This document shows, one piece after another, positions 30,056 through 41,355 of a DNA stretch of 64,000 nt. A program made the position numbers and the translations under genes. This stretch comes from Actinoalloteichus fjordicus. Lineage in GTDB: Bacteria; Actinomycetota; Actinomycetes; Mycobacteriales; Pseudonocardiaceae. The stretch lies in NCBI RefSeq assembly GCF_001941625.1, contig NZ_CP016076.1, positions 310,001 to 374,000 on the forward strand, read 5' to 3'. The stretch's first letter is position 1, and the number at the start of each line of letters is the position of its first letter. Below the pieces are notes generated by a model. The model had not been told where the DNA came from and did no database searches. It saw nothing but the letters and a program-made list of their open reading frames with translations.

Positions 30056-30237
30056 GAGGCGCTGACACCGGCTGGTTCACCAGCACGCGCAGCTCGGGTG
30101 CGAGTAACAACTGCGTAGAGGTTCGTCGGCGGAGTGACCGGGTGTTAGTCCGGGACTCCAAGAATCGGTCTGGTGCGGTGTTCGCGTTCGGGCGAGGGGA
30201 GTGGGGTGCCTTCCTGTCTCGGTTGAAGCGAGGCTGA
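30052..30237 (+). CDS. DUF397 protein, partner of the Xre regulator
   Basis: 61 residues, the normal size. DUF397 signature visible: WFTSTRSSGASNNCVEVRR (the conserved SxxSGxxNxCVEV core), then VLVRDSKNRSGAVFAF and GEWGAFLSRLK. Starts with ATGA overlapping the regulator stop, with AAGGAG as ribosome site, so expression is coupled. Presumed to bind or counteract the Xre protein; BldB is a distant relative in Streptomyces development (knowledge of the family, function inferred). Confidence 0.9.
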   Translation: MRGADTGWFTSTRSSGASNNCVEVRRRSDRVLVRDSKNRSGAVFAFGRGEWGAFLSRLKRG

Positions 30238-30292
30238 GGATGTGCACGGCCGATGTCCCGACCCGTCGCGACCGCAGGGATAGTCACCAGAC

Positions 30293-31453
30293 ATGACCGC
30301 AGGCACGCCCGAGCCGACCGACTCGCCGCAGGCTGCCGCCGTGGAGTCAGGCCCGGCCGCCGCGACGCCGGACCCGGCTGCCGCAGGCTCCGCCGGGCCG
30401 CCCCGGCCCGGCGCGGCGCTCGACGAGGTCCGGGCCGCCGTGCGCAGGCTGCTCGACCGGGCTCCCGAGCAGGCCCGGCTGGCAGGCGTGCTCGGCGTCG
30501 CCTGCTCCGGCGGGGCGGACTCGCTCGCGCTGGCGGGGGCGACGGTCCAGGCCGCCCGGCGGTTCGGCCTCGCCGTGCACGGGCTCGTGGTCGATCACCG
30601 GCTCCAGCCGGACTCGGCCTCGGTGGCCGCGACCGCGGCCGAGCAGCTCGCCGCCCTCGGCTGCGCGGAGGTCAGCGTGCTCGACGTCACAGTCTCCGGT
30701 GCGGGCGGGCCGGAGGCCGCCGCCCGGCGGGCGCGCTATGCGGCGCTGAGCGAGGCGCGCACCCACCCCGATCAACTCGTCCTGCTCGGTCATACCCGGG
30801 ACGACCAGGCCGAGACGGTGCTCCTCGGGCTCGGGCGGGGCTCCGGCCCGCGCTCCATCGCAGGCATGCGCCCGCTGGACCCTCCGTGGGCCCGTCCGCT
30901 GCTGGACTGCGCCCGCGCGACCACCCTGGCCGCCTGCGCGGATCTGGGCGTCCGGCCCTGGGAGGACCCGCACAACACCGAGGCGCGGTTCACGCGGGTC
31001 CGGCTGCGCCACGAGGTGCTGCCCCTGCTGGAGGAGGTCCTTCATGGCGGAGTGGCAGGCGCGCTCGCCAGGACCGCCGAGCAGGTGCGGGACGACCTCG
31101 CCGCGCTGGACGACTGGGCCGAACGTGCGCTGACGCAGGCGCGTGACGAGTGTCACGTCGATTGGCTGACGGTCGACTCGCTGGATCCGCTGCCCGCCGC
31201 CGTCCGGACGAGGGTGCTCCGGTCCTGGCTCCGAGGTCTGGGTGTCCGCGACCTGTCCGCCGGGCAGCTGCGCGCGGTCGACGAGCTGGTCTCCCGGTGG
31301 CGCGGCCAGGGCGGTGTGTGGCTGCCCGGCGGGTTGGTGGCCGCGCGAGCGCATGGCAGGCTTGCCCTCCGGACGCCGGATCGACGTCACGGCGGCGATC
31401 GGCTTCCGCCTCCGGCCGAACCGCACGGCCCGAGTGCCGCACCGCTTGAGTAG
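30293..31453 (+). CDS. tilS: tRNA(Ile)-lysidine synthetase
   Basis: Attaches lysine to C34 of the CAT-anticodon tRNA-Ile so that it reads ATA codons; ATP-dependent and essential. 386 residues. The PP-loop is [17 protein letters not shown], and the [11 protein letters not shown] and [16 protein letters not shown] motifs follow. The acceptor-binding part ([22 protein letters not shown]) and a C-terminal domain complete it. The N-terminal 45 residues are a Pro/Ala-rich extension. No ribosome site is seen; TAGTCA lies 6 bases before the ATG, suggesting a leaderless transcript. 17 bases separate it from hpt. Confidence 0.93.
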   Translation: MTAGTPEPTDSPQAAAVESGPAAATPDPAAAGSAGPPRPGAALDEVRAAVRRLLDRAPEQARLAGVLGVACSGGADSLALAGATVQAARRFGLAVHGLVVDHRLQPDSASVAATAAEQLAALGCAEVSVLDVTVSGAGGPEAAARRARYAALSEARTHPDQLVLLGHTRDDQAETVLLGLGRGSGPRSIAGMRPLDPPWARPLLDCARATTLAACADLGVRPWEDPHNTEARFTRVRLRHEVLPLLEEVLHGGVAGALARTAEQVRDDLAALDDWAERALTQARDECHVDWLTVDSLDPLPAAVRTRVLRSWLRGLGVRDLSAGQLRAVDELVSRWRGQGGVWLPGGLVAARAHGRLALRTPDRRHGGDRLPPPAEPHGPSAAPLE

Positions 31454-31470
31454 AGAGGGGAAGCCGAGCC

Positions 31471-32025
31471 GTGTACGACGGCGACATCGCTTCCGTGCTG
31501 ATCACCGAACAGCAGATCCAGGAGAAGGTCACCGAGCTGGCCGCCGAGTTGGCCGCCGAGTACCAGCGGGAGGACGGGTCCTCCGACCTCCTGCTGGTCG
31601 GCGTCCTCAAGGGCGCGGTGATGTTCATGACCGACCTGGCTCGCGCCCTGCCGATCCCCACCCAGCTCGAGTTCATGGCCGTCAGCTCCTACGGCTCCGG
31701 CACCTCGTCCTCCGGCGTCGTGCGCATCCTCAAGGACCTCGACCGCGACATCACCGGTCGGGACGTGCTCATCGTCGAGGACATCATCGACTCGGGCCTC
31801 ACGCTGTCCTGGCTGTTGAAGAACCTCGCGTCCCGGTCGCCTCGGTCGTTGGAGGTGTGCACGCTGCTGCGCAAGCCGGACGCGGTCCAGGTGGACGTCC
31901 CCGTGCGCTTCGTCGGCTACGACATCCCCAACGAGTTCGTCGTCGGCTACGGCCTGGACTACGCCGAGCGCTACCGGGACCTGCCCTACGTGGGCACGCT
32001 GGAGCCTCGGGTCTACTCCGGCTGA
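31471..32025 (+). CDS. hpt: Hypoxanthine(-guanine) phosphoribosyltransferase
   Basis: Purine salvage: converts hypoxanthine or guanine plus PRPP to IMP or GMP. 184 residues. The PRPP-binding signature [16 protein letters not shown] is intact. Upstream [16 protein letters not shown] provides the pyrophosphate-binding loop, [13 protein letters not shown] the flexible catalytic loop, and [26 protein letters not shown] the base-binding end. GTG start after GAGAGGGG. Follows tilS closely, the standard tilS-hpt-ftsH order of Gram-positive bacteria. Confidence 0.95.
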   Translation: MYDGDIASVLITEQQIQEKVTELAAELAAEYQREDGSSDLLLVGVLKGAVMFMTDLARALPIPTQLEFMAVSSYGSGTSSSGVVRILKDLDRDITGRDVLIVEDIIDSGLTLSWLLKNLASRSPRSLEVCTLLRKPDAVQVDVPVRFVGYDIPNEFVVGYGLDYAERYRDLPYVGTLEPRVYSG

Positions 32026-32337
32026 GCGGTCTGCCGCCGGTGGTGGGCTCGGCACAGGCGTGTCGTGGCCGCCTGGCGGCTCGCCTTCGACGTCCCCCGG
32101 ATGTGACGTGAAGCGCTCATCCGGTGGACGTCGGGAACTTCTCCGGCCGCCCTGCGTTGAGCCACCGTGAGTGAGCAGTGTTCGGGGGGTGTCGGCTCTG
32201 CCGGCCTCCCCACCGCTCGACGCAGTTGATGAGGCGCCGGGCGGTACGCTGGTCGGAACGGGGTCCCCGTCACGTCGGCGGGTTGCCCACCCCATGCGTC
32301 TGATGGAGGGTCGAGGCCGAAAGGCGGCCGTAGCCGA
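32026..32337. other. Region upstream of ftsH
   Basis: No gene. TACGCT near 32247-32252 is a possible -10 element about 85 bases before ftsH. No terminator hairpin after hpt is evident, so read-through from hpt is possible. Confidence 0.4.
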
Positions 32338-34767
<2,430 letters not shown>

Positions 34768-34789
34768 CCCCGCCGATGCGGAGGATGCG

Positions 34790-35419
34790 ATGACCGACCT
34801 GATCAGCGAGTACGACACGGTCGGTCAGGCGTCCGACTCGTCAGCTCGGCCCGCGTTCGACCGGACGCGGGCCGAGGCGGCGGTCCGCGAACTGCTCCTG
34901 GCCTGTGGCGAGGACCCGGACCGCGAGGGGTTGCAGGAGACGCCCGCTCGGGTCGCCAGGGCATACCAGGAGATGTTCGCGGGCCTGTTCACCGATCCCG
35001 ACGCGGTGCTGGACAAGACCTTCGACGAGGGGCACGACGAGCTGGTGCTCGTCACCGACATCCCCGTCTACAGCTACTGCGAGCACCACCTGCTGCCGTT
35101 CCACGGCTCCGCGCACGTCGGGTACATCCCGAACACGGAGGGCCGGGTCACCGGGCTGTCCAAGCTGGCGCGGGTGGTCGACCTGTACGCCAGGCGACCG
35201 CAGGTGCAGGAACGGCTCACCTCACAGGTGGCGGACGCGCTGGTGCGCAAGCTCAATCCCCGAGGCGTCATCGTGGTGATGGAGGCGGAGCATCTCTGCA
35301 TGTCGATGCGCGGAGTGCGCAAGCCCGGCGCGCGGACGACGACCTCGGCCGTCCGGGGCCTGTTGCGCTCCTCGCCGTCCTCGCGTGCCGAGGCCCTCGA
35401 TCTGATTCGGAGGCATTAG
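34790..35419 (+). CDS. folE: GTP cyclohydrolase I
   Basis: First step of tetrahydrofolate synthesis: GTP to dihydroneopterin triphosphate. 209 residues. The zinc ligands and active site are visible: [20 protein letters not shown] (Cys, His) and [16 protein letters not shown] (second Cys, His), with [23 protein letters not shown] between. The ATG at 34790 is chosen because GGAGGA lies 4 bases upstream. An alternative GTG around 34754, inside the ftsH stop region, would add about 12 residues. folP follows after 2 bases. Confidence 0.95.
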   Translation: MTDLISEYDTVGQASDSSARPAFDRTRAEAAVRELLLACGEDPDREGLQETPARVARAYQEMFAGLFTDPDAVLDKTFDEGHDELVLVTDIPVYSYCEHHLLPFHGSAHVGYIPNTEGRVTGLSKLARVVDLYARRPQVQERLTSQVADALVRKLNPRGVIVVMEAEHLCMSMRGVRKPGARTTTSAVRGLLRSSPSSRAEALDLIRRH

Positions 35420-35421
35420 GC

Positions 35422-36264
35422 GTGCACCGGCTGCTGCCCGACCCCGGTCGCTGCACGGTGATGGGCGTGCTCAACGTGACCCCCGACTCGTTCTCCGACG
35501 GAGGCCGATACCTGGACCGGGACGAGGCGGTGGCGCACGGCATCACGATGTTCCACGCGGGCGCCGATCTGGTCGACGTCGGCGGCGAGTCCACTCGGCC
35601 CGGCGCCGATCGAGTGCCTGCCGACGTGGAACGAGATCGGGTGGTCCCCGTCATCGCGGAGCTGGTGGCGGCAGGGGTGCCGGTGAGCATCGACACGACC
35701 CGATCCGCCGTGGCAGAGGCCGCGGTGGCGGCGGGCGCGATCCTGGTGAACGACGTGTCGGGCGGTCTGGCGGACGATCGGATGGCCAAGGTGGTCGCCG
35801 ACGCCGACGTGCCCTGGGTCCTGATGCACTGGCGTGGCCACAGCAGGCAGATGCAGGAACTGGCCGTCTACGACGACGTCGTGGTGGAGGTGCGCCGGGA
35901 GCTGTCCGCCAGAGTGGACGCCGCGGTGGCCGCCGGCGTCGCCGAGTCGGCACTGGTACTCGATCCCGGTCTTGGATTCGCCAAGACCGGCGTGCACAAC
36001 TGGCAGCTCCTCGGGGGGCTGGGCGAGTTGCGCTCGCTGGGACTGCCGATCCTGATCGGTGCGTCTCGCAAGCGGTTCCTCGGCGCGGTGCTGGCCGACG
36101 ACGCAGGCCGTCCTCGGCCCGCCGACGGCCGCGAGGTGGCAGGCGCGGTGATCTCGGGTCTGTCGGCGCGAGCCGGGGCCTGGGGCGTTCGGGTGCACGA
36201 CGTGGTCAACTCCCTGGACGCGGTGAAGGTGGCCGCCGCGTGGACCGAGGGGAGCAGAGGATGA
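35422..36264 (+). CDS. folP: Dihydropteroate synthase
   Basis: Condenses 6-hydroxymethyl-dihydropterin pyrophosphate with p-aminobenzoate; the sulfonamide target. 280 residues, TIM barrel. Signatures: [15 protein letters not shown] (DHPS signature 1), [12 protein letters not shown] (signature 2), [33 protein letters not shown] and [13 protein letters not shown] start 2 bases after folE; the stop overlaps the folB start (ATGA). Confidence 0.95.
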   Translation: MHRLLPDPGRCTVMGVLNVTPDSFSDGGRYLDRDEAVAHGITMFHAGADLVDVGGESTRPGADRVPADVERDRVVPVIAELVAAGVPVSIDTTRSAVAEAAVAAGAILVNDVSGGLADDRMAKVVADADVPWVLMHWRGHSRQMQELAVYDDVVVEVRRELSARVDAAVAAGVAESALVLDPGLGFAKTGVHNWQLLGGLGELRSLGLPILIGASRKRFLGAVLADDAGRPRPADGREVAGAVISGLSARAGAWGVRVHDVVNSLDAVKVAAAWTEGSRG

Positions 36265-36644
36265 CCGATCGGATCGTTCTGACGGGCCTGCGGGTTCGCG
36301 GCAGGCACGGTGTCTTCGAACATGAACGCCGGGACGGCCAGGAGTTCGTCGTGGACGTCACGGTGTGGATCGACACCGCCCGTGCCGCGCAGACCGACGA
36401 CGTGATCGACACGGTGGACTACGGCCTGCTCGCTCGGCGGGTGGCCGAGATCGTCGGCGGCGAGCCGAGGAACCTGATCGAGACGGTCGCCACCGAGGCC
36501 GCCGACTCCGTTCTCGCCGATGCGCGTGTGCACGCCGTCGAGGTGACGGTGCACAAGCCGGAGGCGCCGATCCCGCTGGACTTCGCCGACGTCGCGGTGA
36601 CCGTGCGTCGGTCGCGGCGGGCGGGCCGGGGGCGGGCGGACTGA
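36261..36644 (+). CDS. folB: Dihydroneopterin aldolase
   Basis: Cleaves dihydroneopterin to 6-hydroxymethyl-dihydropterin and glycolaldehyde. 127 residues, usual length. Family residues: [26 protein letters not shown] (catalytic Glu), [24 protein letters not shown] and VHKPEAPIP (catalytic Lys). It starts within the folP stop (ATGA) with a GGAG-type site, and its stop shares a base with the folK ATG, so the three enzymes are translationally coupled. Confidence 0.95.
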   Translation: MTDRIVLTGLRVRGRHGVFEHERRDGQEFVVDVTVWIDTARAAQTDDVIDTVDYGLLARRVAEIVGGEPRNLIETVATEAADSVLADARVHAVEVTVHKPEAPIPLDFADVAVTVRRSRRAGRGRAD

Positions 36645-37144
36645 TGAGCCGCGCGGTGCTCTCGCTCGGCTCCAATCTGGGCGACCGCCTGGCCATGCTG
36701 CGGCTCGCGGTGACGGGTTTCGGCGCCTCCGTGCAGGCGGTGTCGCCGGTCTACGAGACCGCGCCGTGGGGTGTGCTGGACCAGCCCGACTTCCTCAACG
36801 CGGTGCTGATCGTCGAGGATGCCGACGTCGACGCCTGGGGCTGGTTGCGCCGGGGGCAGGCGCTGGAGTCCGAGGCGGGACGGGTTCGGGAAATCCGGTG
36901 GGGGCCCCGCACGCTGGACGTCGACGTGGTGACCGTCGACGGGGTCCGTTCCGAGGACCCCGAGCTGCTGCTGCCGCATCCCGGCACGGCGGACCGGGCG
37001 AGCGTTCTGGTGCCGTGGCATGACCTGGAGCCTGCGGCGGTGCTGCCGGGACGGGGGCCGATCACGGCGCTGCTGACGAAGCTGGACACCTCCGGGGTGC
37101 GTCGCGTCGAGGCGGGGCTGCCCGGTGCGTCGGAAGTGCTGTGA
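36644..37144 (+). CDS. folK: 2-amino-4-hydroxy-6-hydroxymethyldihydropteridine pyrophosphokinase
   Basis: Transfers pyrophosphate from ATP to 6-hydroxymethyl-dihydropterin, feeding FolP. 166 residues. N-terminal LSLGSNLGDRLAML, then VSPVYETAPWGVLDQPDFLNAV, and the signature WGPRTLDVDVVTVDG with the metal-binding Asp residues, then LLPHPGTADRASVLVPW. It completes folE-P-B-K. Confidence 0.94.
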   Translation: MSRAVLSLGSNLGDRLAMLRLAVTGFGASVQAVSPVYETAPWGVLDQPDFLNAVLIVEDADVDAWGWLRRGQALESEAGRVREIRWGPRTLDVDVVTVDGVRSEDPELLLPHPGTADRASVLVPWHDLEPAAVLPGRGPITALLTKLDTSGVRRVEAGLPGASEVL

Positions 37145-37180
37145 GCCCGAGGAGCGGACGGCGATGCGAAGGGGGCGCGG

Positions 37181-37666
37181 ATGAAGTTCACCCGGATGCG
37201 TGATCTCGCGGCGACCACGATCATCGTGGGGCTGCTGATCAACCTGATCGTGCAGGTCTCGTACGGGTCTTGGCCGCCCCTGCCGCTGTTGGCGGGCAGC
37301 CCGCTGCTGGTGCTCGCCGCCGTCGAGACGGCGTTCGGCTTCTCGCTGCGGGCGCGGATCGGGCGCCGCCGGGACGCCCCGCCGGTGGACGCTCTGCTGG
37401 CGGCGCGTGCGGTGGCCCTGGCCAAGGCGACCTCGGTGGCGGGCGCGGCCGTGCTGGGCGCCTGGTTGGGCGTCGTGGGGTATCTCGTACCACGGGTGGG
37501 CTTCGTGGTCGCCGCAGGCGCCGACATGCAGGCGGCGATGGTGGGTGCGGTCTCGGCTGCGGCGGCGGTCGGGGCGGGTCTGTGGCTCGAGTACTGCTGT
37601 CGGACGCCCCAGGACTCCGACGACGATCCAAGGGACGACTGGGGAGACGACCGGAAGAACGGCTAG
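37181..37666 (+). CDS. DUF3180 membrane protein
   Basis: 161 residues with four predicted helices (about 10-29, 36-54, 78-105, 118-138) and an acidic cytoplasmic tail. DUF3180 proteins follow folK throughout actinobacteria (Rv3605c in M. tuberculosis), but no function is established. It begins 37 bases after folK and probably belongs to the same operon. Confidence 0.85.
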   Translation: MKFTRMRDLAATTIIVGLLINLIVQVSYGSWPPLPLLAGSPLLVLAAVETAFGFSLRARIGRRRDAPPVDALLAARAVALAKATSVAGAAVLGAWLGVVGYLVPRVGFVVAAGADMQAAMVGAVSAAAAVGAGLWLEYCCRTPQDSDDDPRDDWGDDRKNG

Positions 37667-38078
37667 CGTCGGCATCTCCCGCTGGTCGGGCCCGCCGCCT
37701 GCCTGCCTTCGTACTGCCGTGCGCCGCGTCGTCCCACGCCGACGTCGTGGTGCCGCAGGGGGACGTCGTGGTGCCGCAGGGGGACGGCTGCTCGCTCGTG
37801 GTGGTCGGCGGCCTCGGTTCTCTCGAGTCTCTCGAGCCTGGCTGTGCGGTCGACCGTGGGCCGCCGAGGCCTGCGATCCGAGGGATCGACGGTGAGCGTC
37901 GAAGGCGATGAGCATCGGGATCGTCGTCGGGTCGAGGCGCCTCGTCGGCGCCATCCACATCGGACTCTGCGGTCACCGACCGCGCCACGCCTGCGTTCCG
38001 CGCTGGTGGGGTGGGGTGGTGACGATGAGCCCTGGCGAGGAGGTCTCGCTCAGATAACCGACGGGTACCGTATGGGCC
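37667..38078. other. Intergenic region with a 21-bp tandem duplication
   Basis: No convincing gene. Two exact adjacent copies of a 21-base unit beginning GACGTCGTGGTGCCGCAGGG lie at 37741-37782. TACCGT at 38067-38072 precedes the next gene and may be its -10. Confidence 0.5.
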
Positions 38079-39458
38079 ATGGTCGGCTTGTCGGATACGG
38101 ATGGCGAGCGCCGTCGCATCGGCCGAGGAACCATGATCTGGGCGCTCGGAGCGGGTCTCGCGCTCATCGCCACGGTGGTCCTGATCCTCGGCGACGACGA
38201 GCGCCTGCTGCGACTCGGTCTGCTGGCCGCACTGTGGACCGCCCTGCTGGGTGCCTTCGCCGCCGCCCGCTACCGCAAGGACGCCAACGCCCGCACGGGC
38301 GAGGCCGATCGGCTTCAGCAGATCTACGAGCTCGAACTGGAACGGGAGATCTCCGCACGCCGCGAGTACGAACTCGAGGTGGAGGCGGAGACCCGCCGTC
38401 AGGTCGAGGACGAGGTTCGGGACGAGTCCAGGCAGGAACTCGACGCCCTGCGCACCGAACTTCGTACCCTGCGCGAGAACCTGGAGGCCCTGCTCGGCGG
38501 TGACGTACTCGTCGAACGCGTCGCGCTGCGCGCGGAGTCGACGCGGCTGCGGTCGTTGTCGGATCAGTCGCGGGTCATCGCCGCCCACGACGAGGAGATC
38601 CGCAGCATCACCACCTCCAGTTCGTCCTCGGTGGTCTCGGCGGAGGAGACGCAGATCATCGACGCGCTGGTGACCGTGGACGGCTCCGTCGCGGAGATCA
38701 GGTCCGGGGACGGCCGTGGCGCCGGGCAGGCCGGGCGCGGCAGGCCGGGCCGCGCCGAACGCGCGCATCCCGTCGAACAGTGGCGAGCGGGCGCCGGTGC
38801 ACCGCATCGGGAGGACTCCGGACGCCAGGCCACCCGGCGTCCGTCGCAGCGGACACCGGCGCAGGTTCCGCCCCAGCCGAGGTCGAACCCGCCCCGACCT
38901 CCCGAGGTGTCGGAGGAGCCGAGTTCCCGCCCGACGAGGATGACCATCGACGCCGAGCCCGTCGCGCCGCCCAGGCCCGAACGTCGAGATCCGCCGCCCG
39001 CACCGGCACGGAAGCCCCCGGCTCCGGGGCGAGACGCACCGTCGCGTTCTCAGCCGCCGCCCGCCGCCCGGCGCGGCCCGCAGCCGCCACCGCCGCCGCA
39101 GGAAGCGTCCGGTCGGCCCGCCGCGCGGGGCGGCCCCGCGAAGCGGCCCGCCCGCGAGGAGCCGACTCGCCAGATCAGCAGGCCGCCCCGCCGTACGTCC
39201 GGCCCGCCGCCGGTCCCGGCGCCGCCGCCCGAGGTGCTGGACGAGGAGAGCGCCCTCACCGAAATCGGCGGCTGGCAGCCCGAACCCGAGGTGGAGGTGG
39301 AGCCTGCCCCCACCGGTCGTCGGGCGGCTCGTAGCAGGCGGGCAGCTCCCGATGCCGATGACGACGCAGGCGCCCACGCCTCCGGTCGATCGGTGAGCGA
39401 GCTGTTGGCGGCGTACGGCGAGGACCAGCCGCGTCGACATCGGCGCCGCGCCGAGTAG
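38079..39458 (+). CDS. Membrane protein with coiled coil and Pro/Arg-rich tail (DUF6779-like)
   Basis: 459 residues. Two adjacent transmembrane helices (about 18-38 and 43-62), then a strongly charged coiled coil (about 70-145: ADRLQQIYELELEREISARREYELEVEAETRRQVEDEVRDE), then a long low-complexity Pro/Arg/Ala region to the end. It corresponds by position to Rv3604c, whose family is annotated DUF6779 (assignment from memory). No enzymatic motif. Topology suggests a cytoplasmic scaffold anchored in the membrane. The ATG sits 6 bases after TACCGT, with no clear ribosome site. Confidence 0.75.
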   Translation: MVGLSDTDGERRRIGRGTMIWALGAGLALIATVVLILGDDERLLRLGLLAALWTALLGAFAAARYRKDANARTGEADRLQQIYELELEREISARREYELEVEAETRRQVEDEVRDESRQELDALRTELRTLRENLEALLGGDVLVERVALRAESTRLRSLSDQSRVIAAHDEEIRSITTSSSSSVVSAEETQIIDALVTVDGSVAEIRSGDGRGAGQAGRGRPGRAERAHPVEQWRAGAGAPHREDSGRQATRRPSQRTPAQVPPQPRSNPPRPPEVSEEPSSRPTRMTIDAEPVAPPRPERRDPPPAPARKPPAPGRDAPSRSQPPPAARRGPQPPPPPQEASGRPAARGGPAKRPAREEPTRQISRPPRRTSGPPPVPAPPPEVLDEESALTEIGGWQPEPEVEVEPAPTGRRAARSRRAAPDADDDAGAHASGRSVSELLAAYGEDQPRRHRRRAE

Positions 39459-40802
39459 AGACCACGTCGCGCCCCGGCCGACGCAGACCGTGCTCGGCTC
39501 TGTCGTGACGACGCTGCCGTCGGGCGCCACCTCGGCCACCGCCGAGCGGTCGGAACAAGCCACACCGGCAGCGTCGTCGCTGCGCTGGTGCGGCTGCTCT
39601 GGGGCAGCCGCGACTGTCGTGCCCGGCCACCGGGACCGTTCTTCGCCGGTCGTCCGGCGCACGGGTCTAGCTGCCTGCTCGTGCTTCTCCGTCGAATCCC
39701 TCCTCAGCTCTGTGGCGGGGCTGTGCCGATGGCGAGGGCCGATCGGTGCGGCGCTGCGCCTGCGTCGGCCGCGGGGCAGGCCGATGACCGGCCTGCGGCG
39801 GTCCGCCTGCCTGGAGGGCTGGTGCTGCTCGTCATGACGTGCGTCGCGCTGCCGGGGTGGTGCCGGGACAACAGGCGGCCCCGGTGGGATGGCTGCGTGT
39901 GGGCCCGGTGGTGATCCTCGGGGGAGCCGCCGAGCACCCCGCTGATGCCTGACGAGCGTCGTGCGCCCGCCCGGCAGTGAGATCCCTGGACTGAAGATCC
40001 GCCTGCCTCGGCTGCGGTGCGCGCTGCGGTCGACGCCGGACTCGGGCCGATGCCGGGCCGTCGACGTGCCTGGCCTCCACCGCCAAGTCGGTGACGAGTC
40101 CCGGTCCTCGCGGCCACGGTCGGTGGTCGTCACGGCCGATCGGGCTGTTTCGCTCGGCGATCGGTGGTGATCGCCGCCGAGGCGTCGGACCCGCTCGATA
40201 CTGGAGAGCGGGCCGCGCTCGGCACGGCGGTCCGTCCGTACCGGTGCCGGGCGACGTCGCCCGAGGCGTCACGGGGAGGGCCGATGTCGGAACCGGGCTC
40301 GATCGCCGCCTGCTCGCCATCGTCGGAGGTGACCGGGTCGCCACCGGGGGCCGATGCGGGCGGCCTGCCACCTCGGGCAGGCGCGGACTCACCGCCCCCC
40401 GACAGGGCGAACGGTCCGGCCCATGCGGCGGTGGTCGGGCGGCGGTCGCAGACCGCGCGGGAGACGGCATCGGCTGGTGACCTGGCAGCTTGCCCGCCTG
40501 CTCGGGCCGGAGTCGCCGTTCCGCAGACTCGTACCGGGCATGACGCGCGGCAGTGCCGGTCGCACCCCGGCCAGTCGCCGCCCCACAAGACCCACGCAGG
40601 CAAGACCCACTCCGGTGGGGCGGCGCCGCGAAGCGGTCGGACCGGCGGGGTGGAGTCCGGTCTGCACGGCGGGCCGCGCAGACCGGACCCGCTCCCGAGA
40701 ACCGACGGACTCCGGAGCACCGGAGGCGAGTCCGGCGTGGTCAGGCTCGGCAGACCCCGGCCCGGCGATCTCCGATCCGACGGCGGGCAGCCAGGACCGG
40801 CG
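39459..40802. other. 1.3-kb gap without a convincing gene
   Basis: Several overlapping open frames exist on both strands (including one continuous with the next gene from 40164), but none shows the third-position GC bias of its neighbours. The predicted peptides are rich in Cys, Arg and Pro with no domain. An ATG at 40284 has a good GGGGAGGG and could start a longer form of the next gene. No repeats, tRNA or rRNA seen. It may be decayed coding sequence. Confidence 0.45.
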
Positions 40803-41273
40803 ATGCCCGTTCGGCCGCGCGTGGTGCGCCTCACCGCCCTCACGCTCGCCGGGCTCGCCGCGGCTGTGCTGGCCGCCACCATCGTGGTCTGGTGCTGGTT
40901 ATGGCTTGACGAGGCCGTCGCCTCGCTGCCTGAAGTGCTGTTTTTCGGTCTCCTGGCCGTCGTGCCTGCATCGGGTGGCGCGCTGCTGGGGACGGCGGCA
41001 GGCGCCGTCTGGCGAGGCCGTCGCTGGGGACTGAGCCTGTCGGCGGGGGTGTGCGTGCTGGTGGTGATCGGCGCGATCTTCCTGTCCGCCGACTTCGTGT
41101 ACCGCTCGATCGTCGGGTTGACGGTCGACGCGGCCTCCTGGTGGCTGCTGGCCGTCCTCCTCGCAGTGATCGTCTTCGCCGTCGCAGCCGCCGTCCTGCT
41201 TCGGCGACTCCGACACACGCTGTTCGTGGTCGAGACGGAGCGTCGCGGTCGGCCGACAGGGGCGAACCGCTGA
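40803..41273 (+). CDS. Small membrane protein, unknown function
   Basis: 156 residues with four predicted helices (about 10-32, 38-60, 68-88, 100-125) and a basic C-terminus. Function not recognised. The frame is open far upstream (ATG at 40284 with a strong ribosome site, giving about 330 residues). Coding bias becomes normal only from the ATG at 40803, which has CAGGA upstream, so the short form is preferred. It precedes the PrsW gene. Confidence 0.55.
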   Translation: MPVRPRVVRLTALTLAGLAAAVLAATIVVWCWLWLDEAVASLPEVLFFGLLAVVPASGGALLGTAAGAVWRGRRWGLSLSAGVCVLVVIGAIFLSADFVYRSIVGLTVDAASWWLLAVLLAVIVFAVAAAVLLRRLRHTLFVVETERRGRPTGANR

Positions 41274-41355
41274 TCCCGGCGAACTCCACTCGTCCGGTTG
41301 TCACCCGCTTCTCGAACCGCACGAGTAAGTCGTTCGGCTCCTACAGTTACCAGCT

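Noticed and set aside
40284-40802. Extended N-terminus for the small membrane protein from the ATG at 40284
   Set aside because: Despite a good ribosome site, the codon bias is unlike that of neighbouring genes and the peptide is Cys/His/Pro-rich without a domain; normal bias begins at 40803.
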